Assembly (NCBI GenBank): GCA_937888895.1 | Contig: CALASV010000077.1 | Location: 1-8,882 of the forward strand | Direction: 5' to 3' | DNA: 8,882 bases | Source of the DNA: an uncultured Clostridia bacterium | GTDB lineage: Bacteria; Bacillota; Clostridia; Lachnospirales; Lachnospiraceae | Shown: one piece after another, positions 1 through 6,728 of the stretch | Layout of the letters: each line of letters starts with the position of its first letter | Position numbering within the stretch: position 1 is the first letter of the stretch | The notes under the pieces: generated by a model | Told to the model about the DNA's origin: nothing | The model's input: only the letters and a program-made list of their open reading frames with translations | Database searches by the model: none | Program-made: the position numbers and the translations under genes

Positions 1-139
1 GATTTAATAAATATTCTAATGCAGATGTTCCGTCCTTGCATATATCTGCTACATGAAAATGAACATTTCTACTTACATATTGTTTATTTATCATAGCAAC
101 CATAGGGTCATCTTCTACAATTAAAACTTCATATATCAT
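1..139 (-). CDS. Response regulator, CitB/DcuR-type, N-terminal 46 residues (cut by window edge)
   Basis: This is the start of a receiver domain. The first residues read MIYEVLIVEDDPMVAMINKQ, the usual first beta strand followed by the acidic E9-D10-D11 cluster that binds Mg2+. A later CKDG motif and a helix 2-like segment fit a CheY-like fold. The phosphorylated Asp and the DNA-binding domain lie beyond the left edge. The ATG is placed by a GGAGG box at 145-149. The gene sits 37 bp downstream of the sensor kinase on the same strand, the usual kinase-regulator order, so it is almost certainly that kinase's partner. The CitB/DcuR subfamily is inferred from the partner kinase, since the output domain cannot be seen. 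Confidence 0.9.
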   Translation of the reverse strand, partial: MIYEVLIVEDDPMVAMINKQYVSRNVHFHVADICKDGTSALEYLLN

Positions 140-176
140 TCTTACCTCCGAAAATCTCTTTCATTTCGTGAAATTA

Positions 177-1787
177 TTAAAATTGTTTATTATTTACCAT
201 TGTAACTGTAATGGATGTTCCAACTCCATCTTCTGAATCTATAGAAATTGTTCCACCATACTTTTGTATCAGATTATGTACAATACATAATCCTGTTCCA
301 TGACTTTCCCCTTTTGTTGTAAATCCTTTTTTTAATATTTCTGATTGATATTCTTTTTTTATTCCCGTTCCAGTATCATCTACTGTGATTAATAGGGCAT
401 TTGGCTTAGAAAATACACCTACCAATAAATCTTTCGGCAAACTAGCTTTTTCATTCATCGAATCCATTGCGTTATCTAAAAGATTACCTATAATAGTGAC
501 TAAATCTCCTGAAGCAACCGAAATATCATTTCTACATAATTTACTTCCACTTTTTAATATAAATTGAATATTTAATTCAGATGCTTGTGCGTATTTACCA
601 ATCAATAACGCTGCAACCGATGGGTCTTCTATATTTTTTATGATATTATGTAGTACTTTCTGTTGAATAGAAGTCACATGCATAATATATTCACTAGCCT
701 CCATGATATTTCCCATTTGTATTAACCCTAGTATTACATGAAGTTTATTTATAAAATCATGATTATTAGCTCTCATCGAATCTACCATATATCGTACTCC
801 TGATAAATCCTCCATTAATTTTATATATTCTGTTCTATCACGAAGAATACATAATGCTCCAATGATTTTATCATGTTCCATCACTGGTATTTTATCTACA
901 AGTACCTCAAAACCTTGAGATGTTTGTAATGATACTCCCATTACCTTTTCACCTTTTACTAAAACACTTTCTACACAAAGTAATGTTAAAATATCTTTTG
1001 TTTTTCGACCTTCTAATAATTTAGATGGTATCCCTAACATTATTTGTGCTGCCTTATTTCCATATATAATTTTTTCATCCATATTAACTGCAACAATTCC
1101 CTCTTCCAAAGAATCTAATACATTTTCTCTTATAGTAAACATAGCACTAAATGTATCAGGTTCATATCCATGTAATTTTTCCTTTATCTTTTTAGACAAT
1201 TGCTTTGAAAGAATAATAGCAAATAAAATAATAATGATAATACAAATCAAATGAATAAAAATCGTATTAAAAATAATTCGTTGAATATTAGAGTTTAACA
1301 TAACCGCAATGACAAATCCTAAATAAGTACCATTTTCATCATAGATTGCTGCATAAGCCCGTCTTTGTGAGCCAGATGGTCCAATATCACTTGTTACATA
1401 GAAATTATATGTTCCATATTCAAACTGAGGCACAATTCCTTCATATTTAGACCCAATCAGAACAGAATTTGTATGATATCGTCTTACATTATCTATACCT
1501 ATTACTGAAATTACATCTATATTAGAAAGTGATTCTTTTAATGAATCTAAATAAGTATGTAACATTAGTTTTGTATCAGTAGAATTATCCGAAGAAAGTT
1601 CTCTTTGTACTGGTACAGAATTTGCAATTACTTGTGCCATATTTTGCAAATTTTGGTCTAAATATCTACTCTCAGATTTTACATTTACAATAATACTAAT
1701 TCCAGCTACAAATCCTGTCAAAATAAAAACAAGTAAAAGTAATATCCGAAAAATATCTTGTTGAATTTTAGTTCCTGATTGCATCAT
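177..1787 (-). CDS. Membrane sensor histidine kinase of the CitA/DcuS (citrate/dicarboxylate) family
   Basis: This is a 536-residue inner-membrane kinase. Membrane helices lie at about 13-35 and 171-193 and enclose an extracellular sensor domain of about 135 residues. That domain keeps the RRYHTNSVLIGSKYEG stretch (102-117) and the RRAYAAIYDENGTYLG stretch (142-157), which match the ligand-binding R/H motif and the RA-PI-D motif of CitA/DcuS sensors, so an organic-acid-like ligand is plausible. A cytoplasmic PAS domain follows (about 215-320), then a SpoB-like dimerisation helix with NHDFINKLH, where H343 is the likely phosphoacceptor. The ATPase domain has an N box (N435, N439), a G1 box DDTGTG (470-475), a GFTTK F box (488-492) and a G2 box HGTGL (496-500). 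Two tandem ATGs follow an AGGAGG box; the second (1784) has the more usual spacing. The true ligand and target genes are unknown. Confidence 0.95.
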   Translation of the reverse strand: MMQSGTKIQQDIFRILLLLVFILTGFVAGISIIVNVKSESRYLDQNLQNMAQVIANSVPVQRELSSDNSTDTKLMLHTYLDSLKESLSNIDVISVIGIDNVRRYHTNSVLIGSKYEGIVPQFEYGTYNFYVTSDIGPSGSQRRAYAAIYDENGTYLGFVIAVMLNSNIQRIIFNTIFIHLICIIIIILFAIILSKQLSKKIKEKLHGYEPDTFSAMFTIRENVLDSLEEGIVAVNMDEKIIYGNKAAQIMLGIPSKLLEGRKTKDILTLLCVESVLVKGEKVMGVSLQTSQGFEVLVDKIPVMEHDKIIGALCILRDRTEYIKLMEDLSGVRYMVDSMRANNHDFINKLHVILGLIQMGNIMEASEYIMHVTSIQQKVLHNIIKNIEDPSVAALLIGKYAQASELNIQFILKSGSKLCRNDISVASGDLVTIIGNLLDNAMDSMNEKASLPKDLLVGVFSKPNALLITVDDTGTGIKKEYQSEILKKGFTTKGESHGTGLCIVHNLIQKYGGTISIDSEDGVGTSITVTMVNNKQF

Positions 1788-1807
1788 TCACTCCTCCTTT
1801 TCGCCGA

Positions 1808-1836
1808 ATTATATCATTTTTTTCTTTCTCCAACAA
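1808..1836 (-). promoter_or_regulatory. Promoter of the sensor kinase operon
   Basis: On the minus strand, TTGTTG (1831-1836) lies 17 bp from a perfect TATAAT (1808-1813). TGA directly precedes the TATAAT, giving an extended -10 (TGN). Transcription would start near 1801, leaving only about 14 nt of leader, which is mostly the ribosome binding site. The -35 matches the consensus at only three positions, so the extended -10 probably matters. Confidence 0.7.
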
Positions 1837-1927
1837 GCAAACAAAGACTTTTGAAAGTAAAAAAAATGATAAATTGACTATTTTTTTATTACTTATCTTT
1901 CTAAACATCTTCTTTATATTCTAATGA

Positions 1928-1956
1928 TTGTTTTCTTTCTTTTTCTTTTCTATAAT
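1928..1956 (+). promoter_or_regulatory. Promoter of the SemiSWEET/SGNH-like operon
   Basis: TTGTTT (1928-1933) lies 17 bp upstream of a perfect TATAAT (1951-1956). The predicted start is near 1963, giving a leader of about 89 nt that contains the 1974-2020 hairpin. It diverges from the kinase promoter, with about 90 bp between the two -35 boxes. That interval contains a short ACTTT-TG-AAAGT dyad (1847-1858), which could be a regulator site but is too short to claim. Confidence 0.6.
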
Positions 1957-1973
1957 AGTGCCAACATAAAAAA

Positions 1974-2020
1974 GCAACTATTCTGCTAAAATTGTAAGAA
2001 AAATAAAAAAGAATAGTTAC
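1974..2020. repeat. Long-loop inverted repeat in the divergent region
   Basis: Arms GCAACTATTCT (1974-1984) and AGAATAGTTAC (2010-2020) pair over 11 bp around a 25-nt loop. Read on the plus strand there is one A-C mismatch. Read on the minus strand the same position is a G-U wobble, and the hairpin is followed by GCTTTTTTATG, so as RNA it fits a minus-strand terminator better. It also lies in the 5' leader of the plus-strand operon. The right arm ends about 15 nt before the AAAGGAG ribosome binding site. Confidence 0.55.
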
Positions 2021-2051
2021 TCAAAAAATAATCATAAAGGAGATTAACATT

Positions 2052-2390
2052 ATGGAAACAATTGCAAGTATTATGGAAACACTTATGGTCGTATGTTTTG
2101 GTATCTCTTGGCCATTAAATATTTTTAAAGCTTGGAAATCCCGCACAGCGAAAGGAACTAGTATTTTATTTTATTCTTTTATCTGGATTGGATATATTTT
2201 TGCTTTAGTTGGAAAATTTGTTTTAATTCATCTGAATGCTCCAAATCCTTGGTATGAAACTGTACACTGGTATGTTATGTTTTTCTATCTTCTAAATATT
2301 TTAATGGTTAGCATTGGAATTATTATTTATCTTAGAAACAAAATGTTAGATAAAAATAACTTACCTCTTTTAAACTCAAACACTCAATAA
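2052..2390 (+). CDS. SemiSWEET/PQ-loop-like small membrane protein
   Basis: This 112-residue, very hydrophobic protein has three predicted membrane helices (about 4-24, 37-60 and 74-94), the three-helix-bundle size of bacterial SemiSWEETs, which work as dimers. Helix 1 ends in SWPLNI with P21, at the position of the PQ-loop proline but with Leu replacing Gln. It is followed by KSRTAKGTS, typical of the loop leading into helix 2. A short polar tail follows helix 3. AAAGGAG at 2036-2042 places the ATG. The next gene starts 27 bp after its stop, so the two are probably one operon. By family it could carry a small sugar or related solute, but the substrate is not visible. A non-transport PQ-loop protein remains possible. 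Confidence 0.8.
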   Translation: METIASIMETLMVVCFGISWPLNIFKAWKSRTAKGTSILFYSFIWIGYIFALVGKFVLIHLNAPNPWYETVHWYVMFFYLLNILMVSIGIIIYLRNKMLDKNNLPLLNSNTQ

Positions 2391-2417
2391 AAAATTTAAT
2401 TTATGGAGGACTTTTCG

Positions 2418-3035
2418 ATGAATCTTGCATATAAAAATTTAATTGATATCAAATCTTATAAAGAAATTGAAAAAACAGATAATGACCTTTCTAATTACCA
2501 AAAATTAAATAAAATTGCACAAAAAAATAAAACCGTATTATTTGGTTCTTCCTTTGCAAAAAAAATTCCTATATGCGAATTAAAACAATCCTTTGATTTA
2601 AACACAACTATTTATAATCGTAGTATTGAAAATCTTTCTATTTTTCATGTCAAAACTTATTTAAGCGATTGTATTTTCGCTCTTGCACCAAAAAAAATAC
2701 TGCTACATTTAGGAGAAACTGATTTAGAACAAGGAACTCATACGATTTCAGAAATTATAGATACTTATAAAACATTAATTCATGACATTAAAACAAACTT
2801 ACCACATTGTAATATTATTATTATCTCTGTTTGTAATAATGAAAATGAAATTCACGCCCAAGAATTAAATCGACAACTAGAAATTTTAGCCCAAAAAACA
2901 AAGTGCCAATATGCAGATATCAGTCCTGCCTTTTCTGATGATACACCAAGTATAAAAGCATTTAGTCTATTAAAATTTTTCTTACGAGATAAAATTACAT
3001 TTACAGATGCTATGACTATGATAAATATATCATAA
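2418..3035 (+). CDS. SGNH/GDSL-hydrolase-like protein with degenerate active site
   Basis: This is a 205-residue cytoplasmic protein with no signal peptide or membrane helix. An upstream in-frame ATG at 2403 overlaps the GGAGG box itself (2405-2409), so the start is taken at 2418. The order of blocks resembles the SGNH fold: VLFGSS (40-45) at the nucleophile block, IYNRS (65-69) at block II, LHLGETD (96-102) at block III, and a C-terminal helix. Only the serine (S45) is kept. The block II glycine is S69, the block III asparagine is T101, and the final DxxH is replaced by RDKITF (190-195). It is therefore probably not a normal hydrolase. It is predicted to share a transcript with the SemiSWEET-like gene, so a supporting or regulatory role for that transporter is possible but unproven. 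Confidence 0.75.
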   Translation: MNLAYKNLIDIKSYKEIEKTDNDLSNYQKLNKIAQKNKTVLFGSSFAKKIPICELKQSFDLNTTIYNRSIENLSIFHVKTYLSDCIFALAPKKILLHLGETDLEQGTHTISEIIDTYKTLIHDIKTNLPHCNIIIISVCNNENEIHAQELNRQLEILAQKTKCQYADISPAFSDDTPSIKAFSLLKFFLRDKITFTDAMTMINIS

Positions 3036-3050
3036 TTTTCATCTAAAAAT

Positions 3051-3084
3051 CCCCACTTTTATGTTTTATACATTTAAAGTGGGG
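3051..3084. terminator. Bidirectional terminator between convergent genes
   Basis: CCCCACTTT (3051-3059) pairs perfectly with AAAGTGGGG (3076-3084) around a 16-nt loop. It sits between the stop of the SGNH-like gene (3035) and the stop of the HAD gene (3103). On the minus strand the stem is followed by ATTTTTAG, a clear U-run. On the plus strand the tail AACTTATTT is weaker. Confidence 0.85.
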
Positions 3085-3102
3085 AACTTATTTGATATCT
3101 TA

Positions 3103-4002
3103 CTAACTTTCTTTTGTAACTTCCATATACTCTTTCTTATTCTTATAATGAATTGCCTCTAATTTCTCATTATAAGCTGTTTTATCAATAATGGACTTTA
3201 CCAATATATCTAACTCTGTTCCTTCCGAATAATCTGCTGGTGCATAATATTTAATTCGATTGTCGTGCATCATTTTGTAAACTTTTGTTTTATCTTGCGT
3301 TTGGGCATTATACACTCCAATCGAATGACCACCATATAAATTGACTAATTTCATACAAGGAATATCCGTATCACTATCTCCTATGTATACCATATTTCGA
3401 AACGGAATACGCAAATCTTCTGGTGCAAAATAATCATTTACTGCTGGGTCATTGATATCTAATACACCTTTTTCTATACGGAATAAAAATTGTGTTTTAT
3501 TTGTATAATTGACTACTTGTGCTGGCCATTTTGCAATACCACGCTCATTGTAATAAAAAGAACTTGCATAAATTCGCTCAAATGCTCCTTCTTTTGCAAC
3601 ACAAGTACCTTCAATCATTTCTTTCAAACCAGAAGAAATAATATAGTGTTCAATAATAACCCCTTGACTTTTTCCATACTCTCTAATACGCTCAAACCAC
3701 TCTTTTACACCTGGAAATAATGTCACTTTTGCACCATAATCATGCAACATTTTTTTATTAAAAACAAGATTGCCTTCTGCTTCTTGAATCATTTTATACA
3801 TATAGGCAAGATTTTGGTCCATTTCATTATTTTTTGCTAATTGGTCTGATTCTTTCCAAAAATCAGCAATGTCATAGCCAACCGATTGAATATAACCTTG
3901 AGCTTGCATATCATCTGGGGATAATGTTTTGTCAAAGTCATAACAAATCGCTAATACAGGTTGTTCTTCCTTTGATTTTCTAACAAATTGTTTTGGATTC
4001 AC
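3103..4002 (-). CDS. HAD-superfamily phosphatase (phosphoserine-phosphatase-like fold)
   Basis: This 299-residue soluble protein carries all four HAD motifs. Motif I is YDFDKTLS, with the nucleophile D22 and the acid/base D24. Motif II is IISSG (121-125). The motif III lysine is probably K169. Motif IV is YIGDSDTD (206-213). A large helical cap lies between motifs I and II, as in class C1 HAD enzymes. The substrate cannot be told from sequence. The start is GTG at 4002, seven bases after a GGAGG box (4010-4014). An ATG at 4006 is in another frame, lies only three bases from that box and stops after eight codons. It is the last gene of a three-gene minus-strand block, 91 bp after the acetyltransferase, and ends at the shared terminator. 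Confidence 0.9.
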   Translation of the reverse strand: MNPKQFVRKSKEEQPVLAICYDFDKTLSPDDMQAQGYIQSVGYDIADFWKESDQLAKNNEMDQNLAYMYKMIQEAEGNLVFNKKMLHDYGAKVTLFPGVKEWFERIREYGKSQGVIIEHYIISSGLKEMIEGTCVAKEGAFERIYASSFYYNERGIAKWPAQVVNYTNKTQFLFRIEKGVLDINDPAVNDYFAPEDLRIPFRNMVYIGDSDTDIPCMKLVNLYGGHSIGVYNAQTQDKTKVYKMMHDNRIKYYAPADYSEGTELDILVKSIIDKTAYNEKLEAIHYKNKKEYMEVTKES

Positions 4003-4061
4003 GCATACGCCTCCTTTTTTACAATTATGTTGTTAATTATTGATACAATCCTATTTTATTC

Positions 4062-4085
4062 AAACCTATAAAAACTATACGGTTT
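4062..4085 (-). terminator. Weak hairpin between acetyltransferase and HAD genes
   Basis: On the minus strand AAACCGTATA pairs with TATAGGTTT around a 5-nt loop, with one bulged base. It lies nine bases after the acetyltransferase stop but has no real U-run, so it may be only an attenuator or chance. Confidence 0.25.
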
Positions 4086-4093
4086 CCAAGTAA

Positions 4094-4723
4094 TTACTGT
4101 ATAAAAAGTTCTGGATGATTGTCCAAACTATCCTTTTCCGTAATTTCTCGAATTACTCGACAAGGATTCCCTACAGCAAGACTATTTGGTGGAATATCTT
4201 TTGTTACGACAGAACCTGCACCGATAACACTTCCTGCTCCTATCGTTACACCACCACAAATTGTTACACTTGCTGCAATCCAACAATTATCTTCAATCGT
4301 AATAGGTGCTGTATATTCTAAATTAGTGACATTTCCTGTTTTTTTATTAAAAAAGGAATTTCTGTCTTGATAACGAAGAGGATGTATTGCTGTCAACATA
4401 GAAACATTTGGACCAATAAATACAGACTCACCAATCGTCACTCTACCTTCATCTAATATGGTAAAGTTAAAATTAGCATAACTATCTTTTCCTATAGAAA
4501 TATTTGTTCCAAAATCAAAATAAATTGGACCTTGTAAATATACATTTTCCCCACGATTTGGTAACAATTCATCTAAAATTTCTTTTCTCTTTTCTGTTTC
4601 TGTATCAAACGTATCATTATACATTTTACAAAGTCGATGAGCCTTTGTACGCTCTTTATCCATACCTTCTGAAAATGGGTCATAAATTAAATTTCCTGCT
4701 AACATTTTTTCATGTTCTGTCAT
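4094..4723 (-). CDS. Sugar O-acetyltransferase (maltose/galactoside acetyltransferase, left-handed beta-helix family)
   Basis: This protein of about 209 residues belongs to the LacA/Maa/NodL acetyl-CoA-dependent sugar acetyltransferases. The N-terminal TEHEKMLAGNL followed by a helical region is the Maa-type cap domain. The rest is hexapeptide repeats such as VTIGESVFIG, ITIEDNCWIA and VTIGAGSVIGAGSVVTKDI, ending in the family motif VGNPCRVIREI. The catalytic His lies in TAIHPL (H114 counted from this start). The start is taken as 4723 because AAAGGA (4735-4740) is about ten bases upstream and the protein then begins MTEHEKM as relatives do. The in-frame ATG at 4729 is only four bases from the box. 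The real acceptor sugar or thiol is unknown. It lies 58 bp after the esterase stop and may share its transcript. Confidence 0.92.
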   Translation of the reverse strand: MTEHEKMLAGNLIYDPFSEGMDKERTKAHRLCKMYNDTFDTETEKRKEILDELLPNRGENVYLQGPIYFDFGTNISIGKDSYANFNFTILDEGRVTIGESVFIGPNVSMLTAIHPLRYQDRNSFFNKKTGNVTNLEYTAPITIEDNCWIAASVTICGGVTIGAGSVIGAGSVVTKDIPPNSLAVGNPCRVIREITEKDSLDNHPELFIQ

Positions 4724-4781
4724 TATCATCCATTCCTTTCTATGTATACTTTTTATATAGTAAGTTTACCATAAAAATTCA

Positions 4782-5627
4782 TCACTTACAACTATAATTT
4801 TGCTCTGCATAATAATATTTAGACGCATATAAATACTGTTTTTCAAATCTTTTAATTGCTTTTTTACTTACTTTTAGAAATGGTAAGAGCATATCAAATG
4901 CATGAAAACACTTTGGATAAATATCTACTTTTGCTTTTATTCCTGCTTTTTTCAAATTTTCTATATAAGTTAATGTTTCACAATAAAATGGTTCCATATC
5001 TCCTACAAATGTATATGCTGGTGGAAGATTAGTATAGTCCGTCTGTCTCGCAGGTGCAGCATAAACAGGTACATCTTTGTTCCATCGTTTTCCTAAATAC
5101 AATTTCCATGCTTTATGATTTCTTTTTGTATTCCAAACAGGTGCGTGATTATCTTTAGAAGACTCTGTATCTCTATCATCTAACATTGGATATAATGGCA
5201 TTTGAAATGCAATATTTACTTCTCCTTTATCTCTCGCATACATACAAAGTGCAACGGTCATTCCACCACCTGCACTTTCTCCACCAACCATAATTTGACT
5301 AGGATTGATTCTCAACTCTTTTTCATGTTCTTTTATGTATTTTAATGTTGCATAACAATCTTCTAACGCTGCTGGATAAGGGGCTACATGAGATAAGCGA
5401 TACTCTGGTGTCACAACTACTGCACCATATTTTTTCACTAAACTTATCGCCCTTGACATATAAATCATTTCAGCCATACCAGTTCGATATCCACCACCAT
5501 GTATCCATAAAATACAAGGCGTTTTTTCTTTTGGCTTTTTATTTTTTGTTGGTTTTAAAACCAATACTTTCATTTTCTTTCCATCTGATATTAGTTTTTT
5601 CTTTTCACATATATAATATTTACCCAA
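4782..5627 (-). CDS. Alpha/beta hydrolase, hormone-sensitive-lipase-type esterase
   Basis: This 281-residue cytoplasmic esterase has the HSL-family oxyanion motif HGGG (43-46), the nucleophile elbow GESAG with S118, and the catalytic H242 in CFHAFD. The acid region reads GDMEPF (209-214). By alignment with the usual D-P-L-R-D-E pattern the catalytic acid is E212 in place of Asp. There is no signal peptide. Relatives hydrolyse short acyl or acetyl esters, so pairing with an acetyltransferase downstream suggests opposing acetylation and deacetylation of small molecules; that is inference. The start is TTG at 5627, eight bases after AAGGAGT (5636-5642). No ATG occurs at a suitable place until residue 19, which would cut into the first beta strand. 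Confidence 0.9.
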   Translation of the reverse strand: MGKYYICEKKKLISDGKKMKVLVLKPTKNKKPKEKTPCILWIHGGGYRTGMAEMIYMSRAISLVKKYGAVVVTPEYRLSHVAPYPAALEDCYATLKYIKEHEKELRINPSQIMVGGESAGGGMTVALCMYARDKGEVNIAFQMPLYPMLDDRDTESSKDNHAPVWNTKRNHKAWKLYLGKRWNKDVPVYAAPARQTDYTNLPPAYTFVGDMEPFYCETLTYIENLKKAGIKAKVDIYPKCFHAFDMLLPFLKVSKKAIKRFEKQYLYASKYYYAEQNYSCK

Positions 5628-5672
5628 TATAAATCACTCCTTCATATTTATTATACATTTTACTTTATAAGT

Positions 5673-5701
5673 ATTATAATCTTTTTCTACTTGTTCTACA
5701 A
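5673..5701 (-). promoter_or_regulatory. Probable promoter of the esterase gene
   Basis: On the minus strand TTGTAG (5696-5701) lies 17 bp from a perfect TATAAT (5673-5678). The predicted start near 5666 gives a leader of about 38 nt before the TTG start. A second TATAAT at 5650-5655 has no good -35 partner and is too close to the ribosome binding site. Confidence 0.5.
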
Positions 5702-5720
5702 TCATTTTTCCTAATAAAAA

Positions 5721-5788
5721 AGAAAGCACCTTACTATTTCTTTATAATAAACTTAAAGTTATTTCAAAAAAACAATAAGGTACTTCCT
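5721..5788 (-). repeat. Long-loop hairpin element C, terminator-like
   Basis: Arms of 13 bp (5721-5733 and 5776-5788) enclose a 42-nt A/T-rich loop. In minus-strand RNA all 13 pairs form, two as G-U wobbles (AGGAAGTACCTTA with TAAGGTGCTTTCT), and a U-run follows. In plus-strand RNA those two pairs would be A-C mismatches, so the minus orientation is favoured. It lies 21 bp after the metallophosphoesterase remnant. Arm sequence, loop length and orientation resemble the elements at 6009-6079 and 7097-7162. Confidence 0.7.
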
Positions 5789-5809
5789 GAATGAATCACA
5801 TAAAATATA

Positions 5810-5973
5810 CTATTCCACTACATAATTCCTCTCTTGCTCATGATAAGCTTGTAATTCCTTAAATGTAACTGGCATATATCCATACAACATACACCTGCAT
5901 TGAAAGCTCGTTCTCTACTTCTCATAAACTTCACTACTTCATCTTCCTTTGCATGAATATGTCCATAAATACT
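5810..5973 (-). pseudogene. Remnant of a calcineurin-like metallophosphoesterase (C-terminal tail, frameshifted)
   Basis: Reading the minus strand from 5973 gives SIYGHIHAKEDEVVKFMRSR, then ERAFNAGVC. YGHIH is the GHxH metal-binding motif near the C terminus of calcineurin-like phosphoesterases, and the RERAFNAG stretch also matches those tails. Near 5882-5890 the frame must shift by one base to continue as YGYMPVTFKELQAYHEQERN and end VVE-stop at 5810-5812. YxPVTFxEL is the usual end of this family. There is no start codon, no ribosome binding site, and a stop (5974-5976) directly upstream, so most of the gene, including the N-terminal metal ligands, is gone. Without the frame change the reading ends at a TAG ten bases earlier. 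The family call rests on recalled motifs, not on a search. Confidence 0.75.
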
Positions 5974-6008
5974 TTATTGTTTATGATTTCTCAATCAACT
6001 GATAGTAT

Positions 6009-6079
6009 AAGAAAACTCCTTTCTTAGTGAAAAAAATTTGTCTTTATAACTTAATTTTATCCCAAAAAGGAGTTTTCTT
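6009..6079. repeat. Long-loop hairpin element A
   Basis: Perfect 14-bp arms, AAGAAAACTCCTTT (6009-6022) and its complement (6066-6079), enclose a 43-nt loop. Over about 75 bp it aligns closely with the element at 7097-7162, including the AACTTAATTTTA core of the loop. It lies between the stop of the 190-residue gene (6155) and the metallophosphoesterase remnant. Minus-strand RNA ends in GTTTTCTTAT and plus-strand RNA in CTTCTTTTTT, so it could terminate in either direction. Its minus strand carries AGAAAGGAG, but no start codon follows at a usable distance. Confidence 0.8.
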
Positions 6080-6154
6080 CTTTTTTATTTTTCTTTTAAC
6101 TTACAAACCTTTCTATTATCATAATTTTTTTGAAATTCTTATAAAAAAATACTT

Positions 6155-6727
6155 TCATTTTTCATCATTTACTATTTCATCAGTTTTTACTTCTAATTTC
6201 TTTGCTTGATTTACTCTAATTAACTCCTGCATAACTTCCACAATTCGTTTTGAAGTTAAAATTCTAACTACTAAATTTTCAAGTTCTCTACGAGTATTAC
6301 ATGTATAAACATATCCCTCATTTGCACCTAAGACGCTTCGTGCAACACTATCTTCAAGTACAACAGTTACAGGATAATGTGAAATATTGTATTTAATAAA
6401 AAACATTCTATATCGATATTTTTCATATTCTGGTGTATATAAATAACATTCAAACTTATATGTTTGTGTTCCTATTTCCCCTAAATTCTCCTGTATATCT
6501 ACTTCTTTATCTAGTGTTCCAGAATACCCTAAAGCTAATGATATTTCAGATAGCTTTTTCTTTGTATATGACATAATATGTCCATTATATTCTTGAATTT
6601 TCCCATTAATAAGTCCTTTTGTTTCTTCTGGTAACTGTGCTAAAAGCTCATTAATTACTATATCCGGTGCTGTCAAATCAATATCACTAAAATCTAACTT
6701 TTCATTTAAATTCAGTTTTATACTCAT
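6155..6727 (-). CDS. Hypothetical protein, 190 residues
   Basis: I do not recognise this family. The protein is soluble, with no signal peptide, membrane helix or obvious catalytic motif. Its first third (about residues 10-60) is acidic and helical. The middle (about 75-135) looks like beta strands with many aromatics (YKFECYLYTPEYEKYRYRMF). The last 50 residues are helical and charged. The start is ATG 6727, six bases after GGGAGG (6734-6739). A TTG further upstream at 6748 lies ahead of that box and is rejected. The start follows the stop of the truncated EEP gene by a single base, so the two are surely co-transcribed and probably translationally coupled. Unlike its neighbours it appears intact. 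Confidence 0.8.
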   Translation of the reverse strand: MSIKLNLNEKLDFSDIDLTAPDIVINELLAQLPEETKGLINGKIQEYNGHIMSYTKKKLSEISLALGYSGTLDKEVDIQENLGEIGTQTYKFECYLYTPEYEKYRYRMFFIKYNISHYPVTVVLEDSVARSVLGANEGYVYTCNTRRELENLVVRILTSKRIVEVMQELIRVNQAKKLEVKTDEIVNDEK

Positions 6728-6728
6728 A

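Noticed and set aside
1957..2051. Riboswitch in the SemiSWEET operon leader
   Set aside because: The leader holds one simple A/T-rich hairpin and none of the conserved cores I know of known riboswitch classes.
2403..2417. Upstream ATG for the SGNH-like gene
   Set aside because: This ATG overlaps the GGAGG sequence that serves the ATG at 2418, so it cannot have its own ribosome binding site.
4504..5632. Several plus-strand open frames opposite the acetyltransferase and esterase
   Set aside because: They are antisense to genes with clear catalytic motifs, have low-complexity composition and lack ribosome binding sites.
6027..6209. Plus-strand open frame of 60 codons rich in Phe and Leu
   Set aside because: It overlaps hairpin element A and the end of the 190-residue gene on the other strand. 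It has no proper ribosome binding site, and its composition is what A/T-rich antisense sequence gives.
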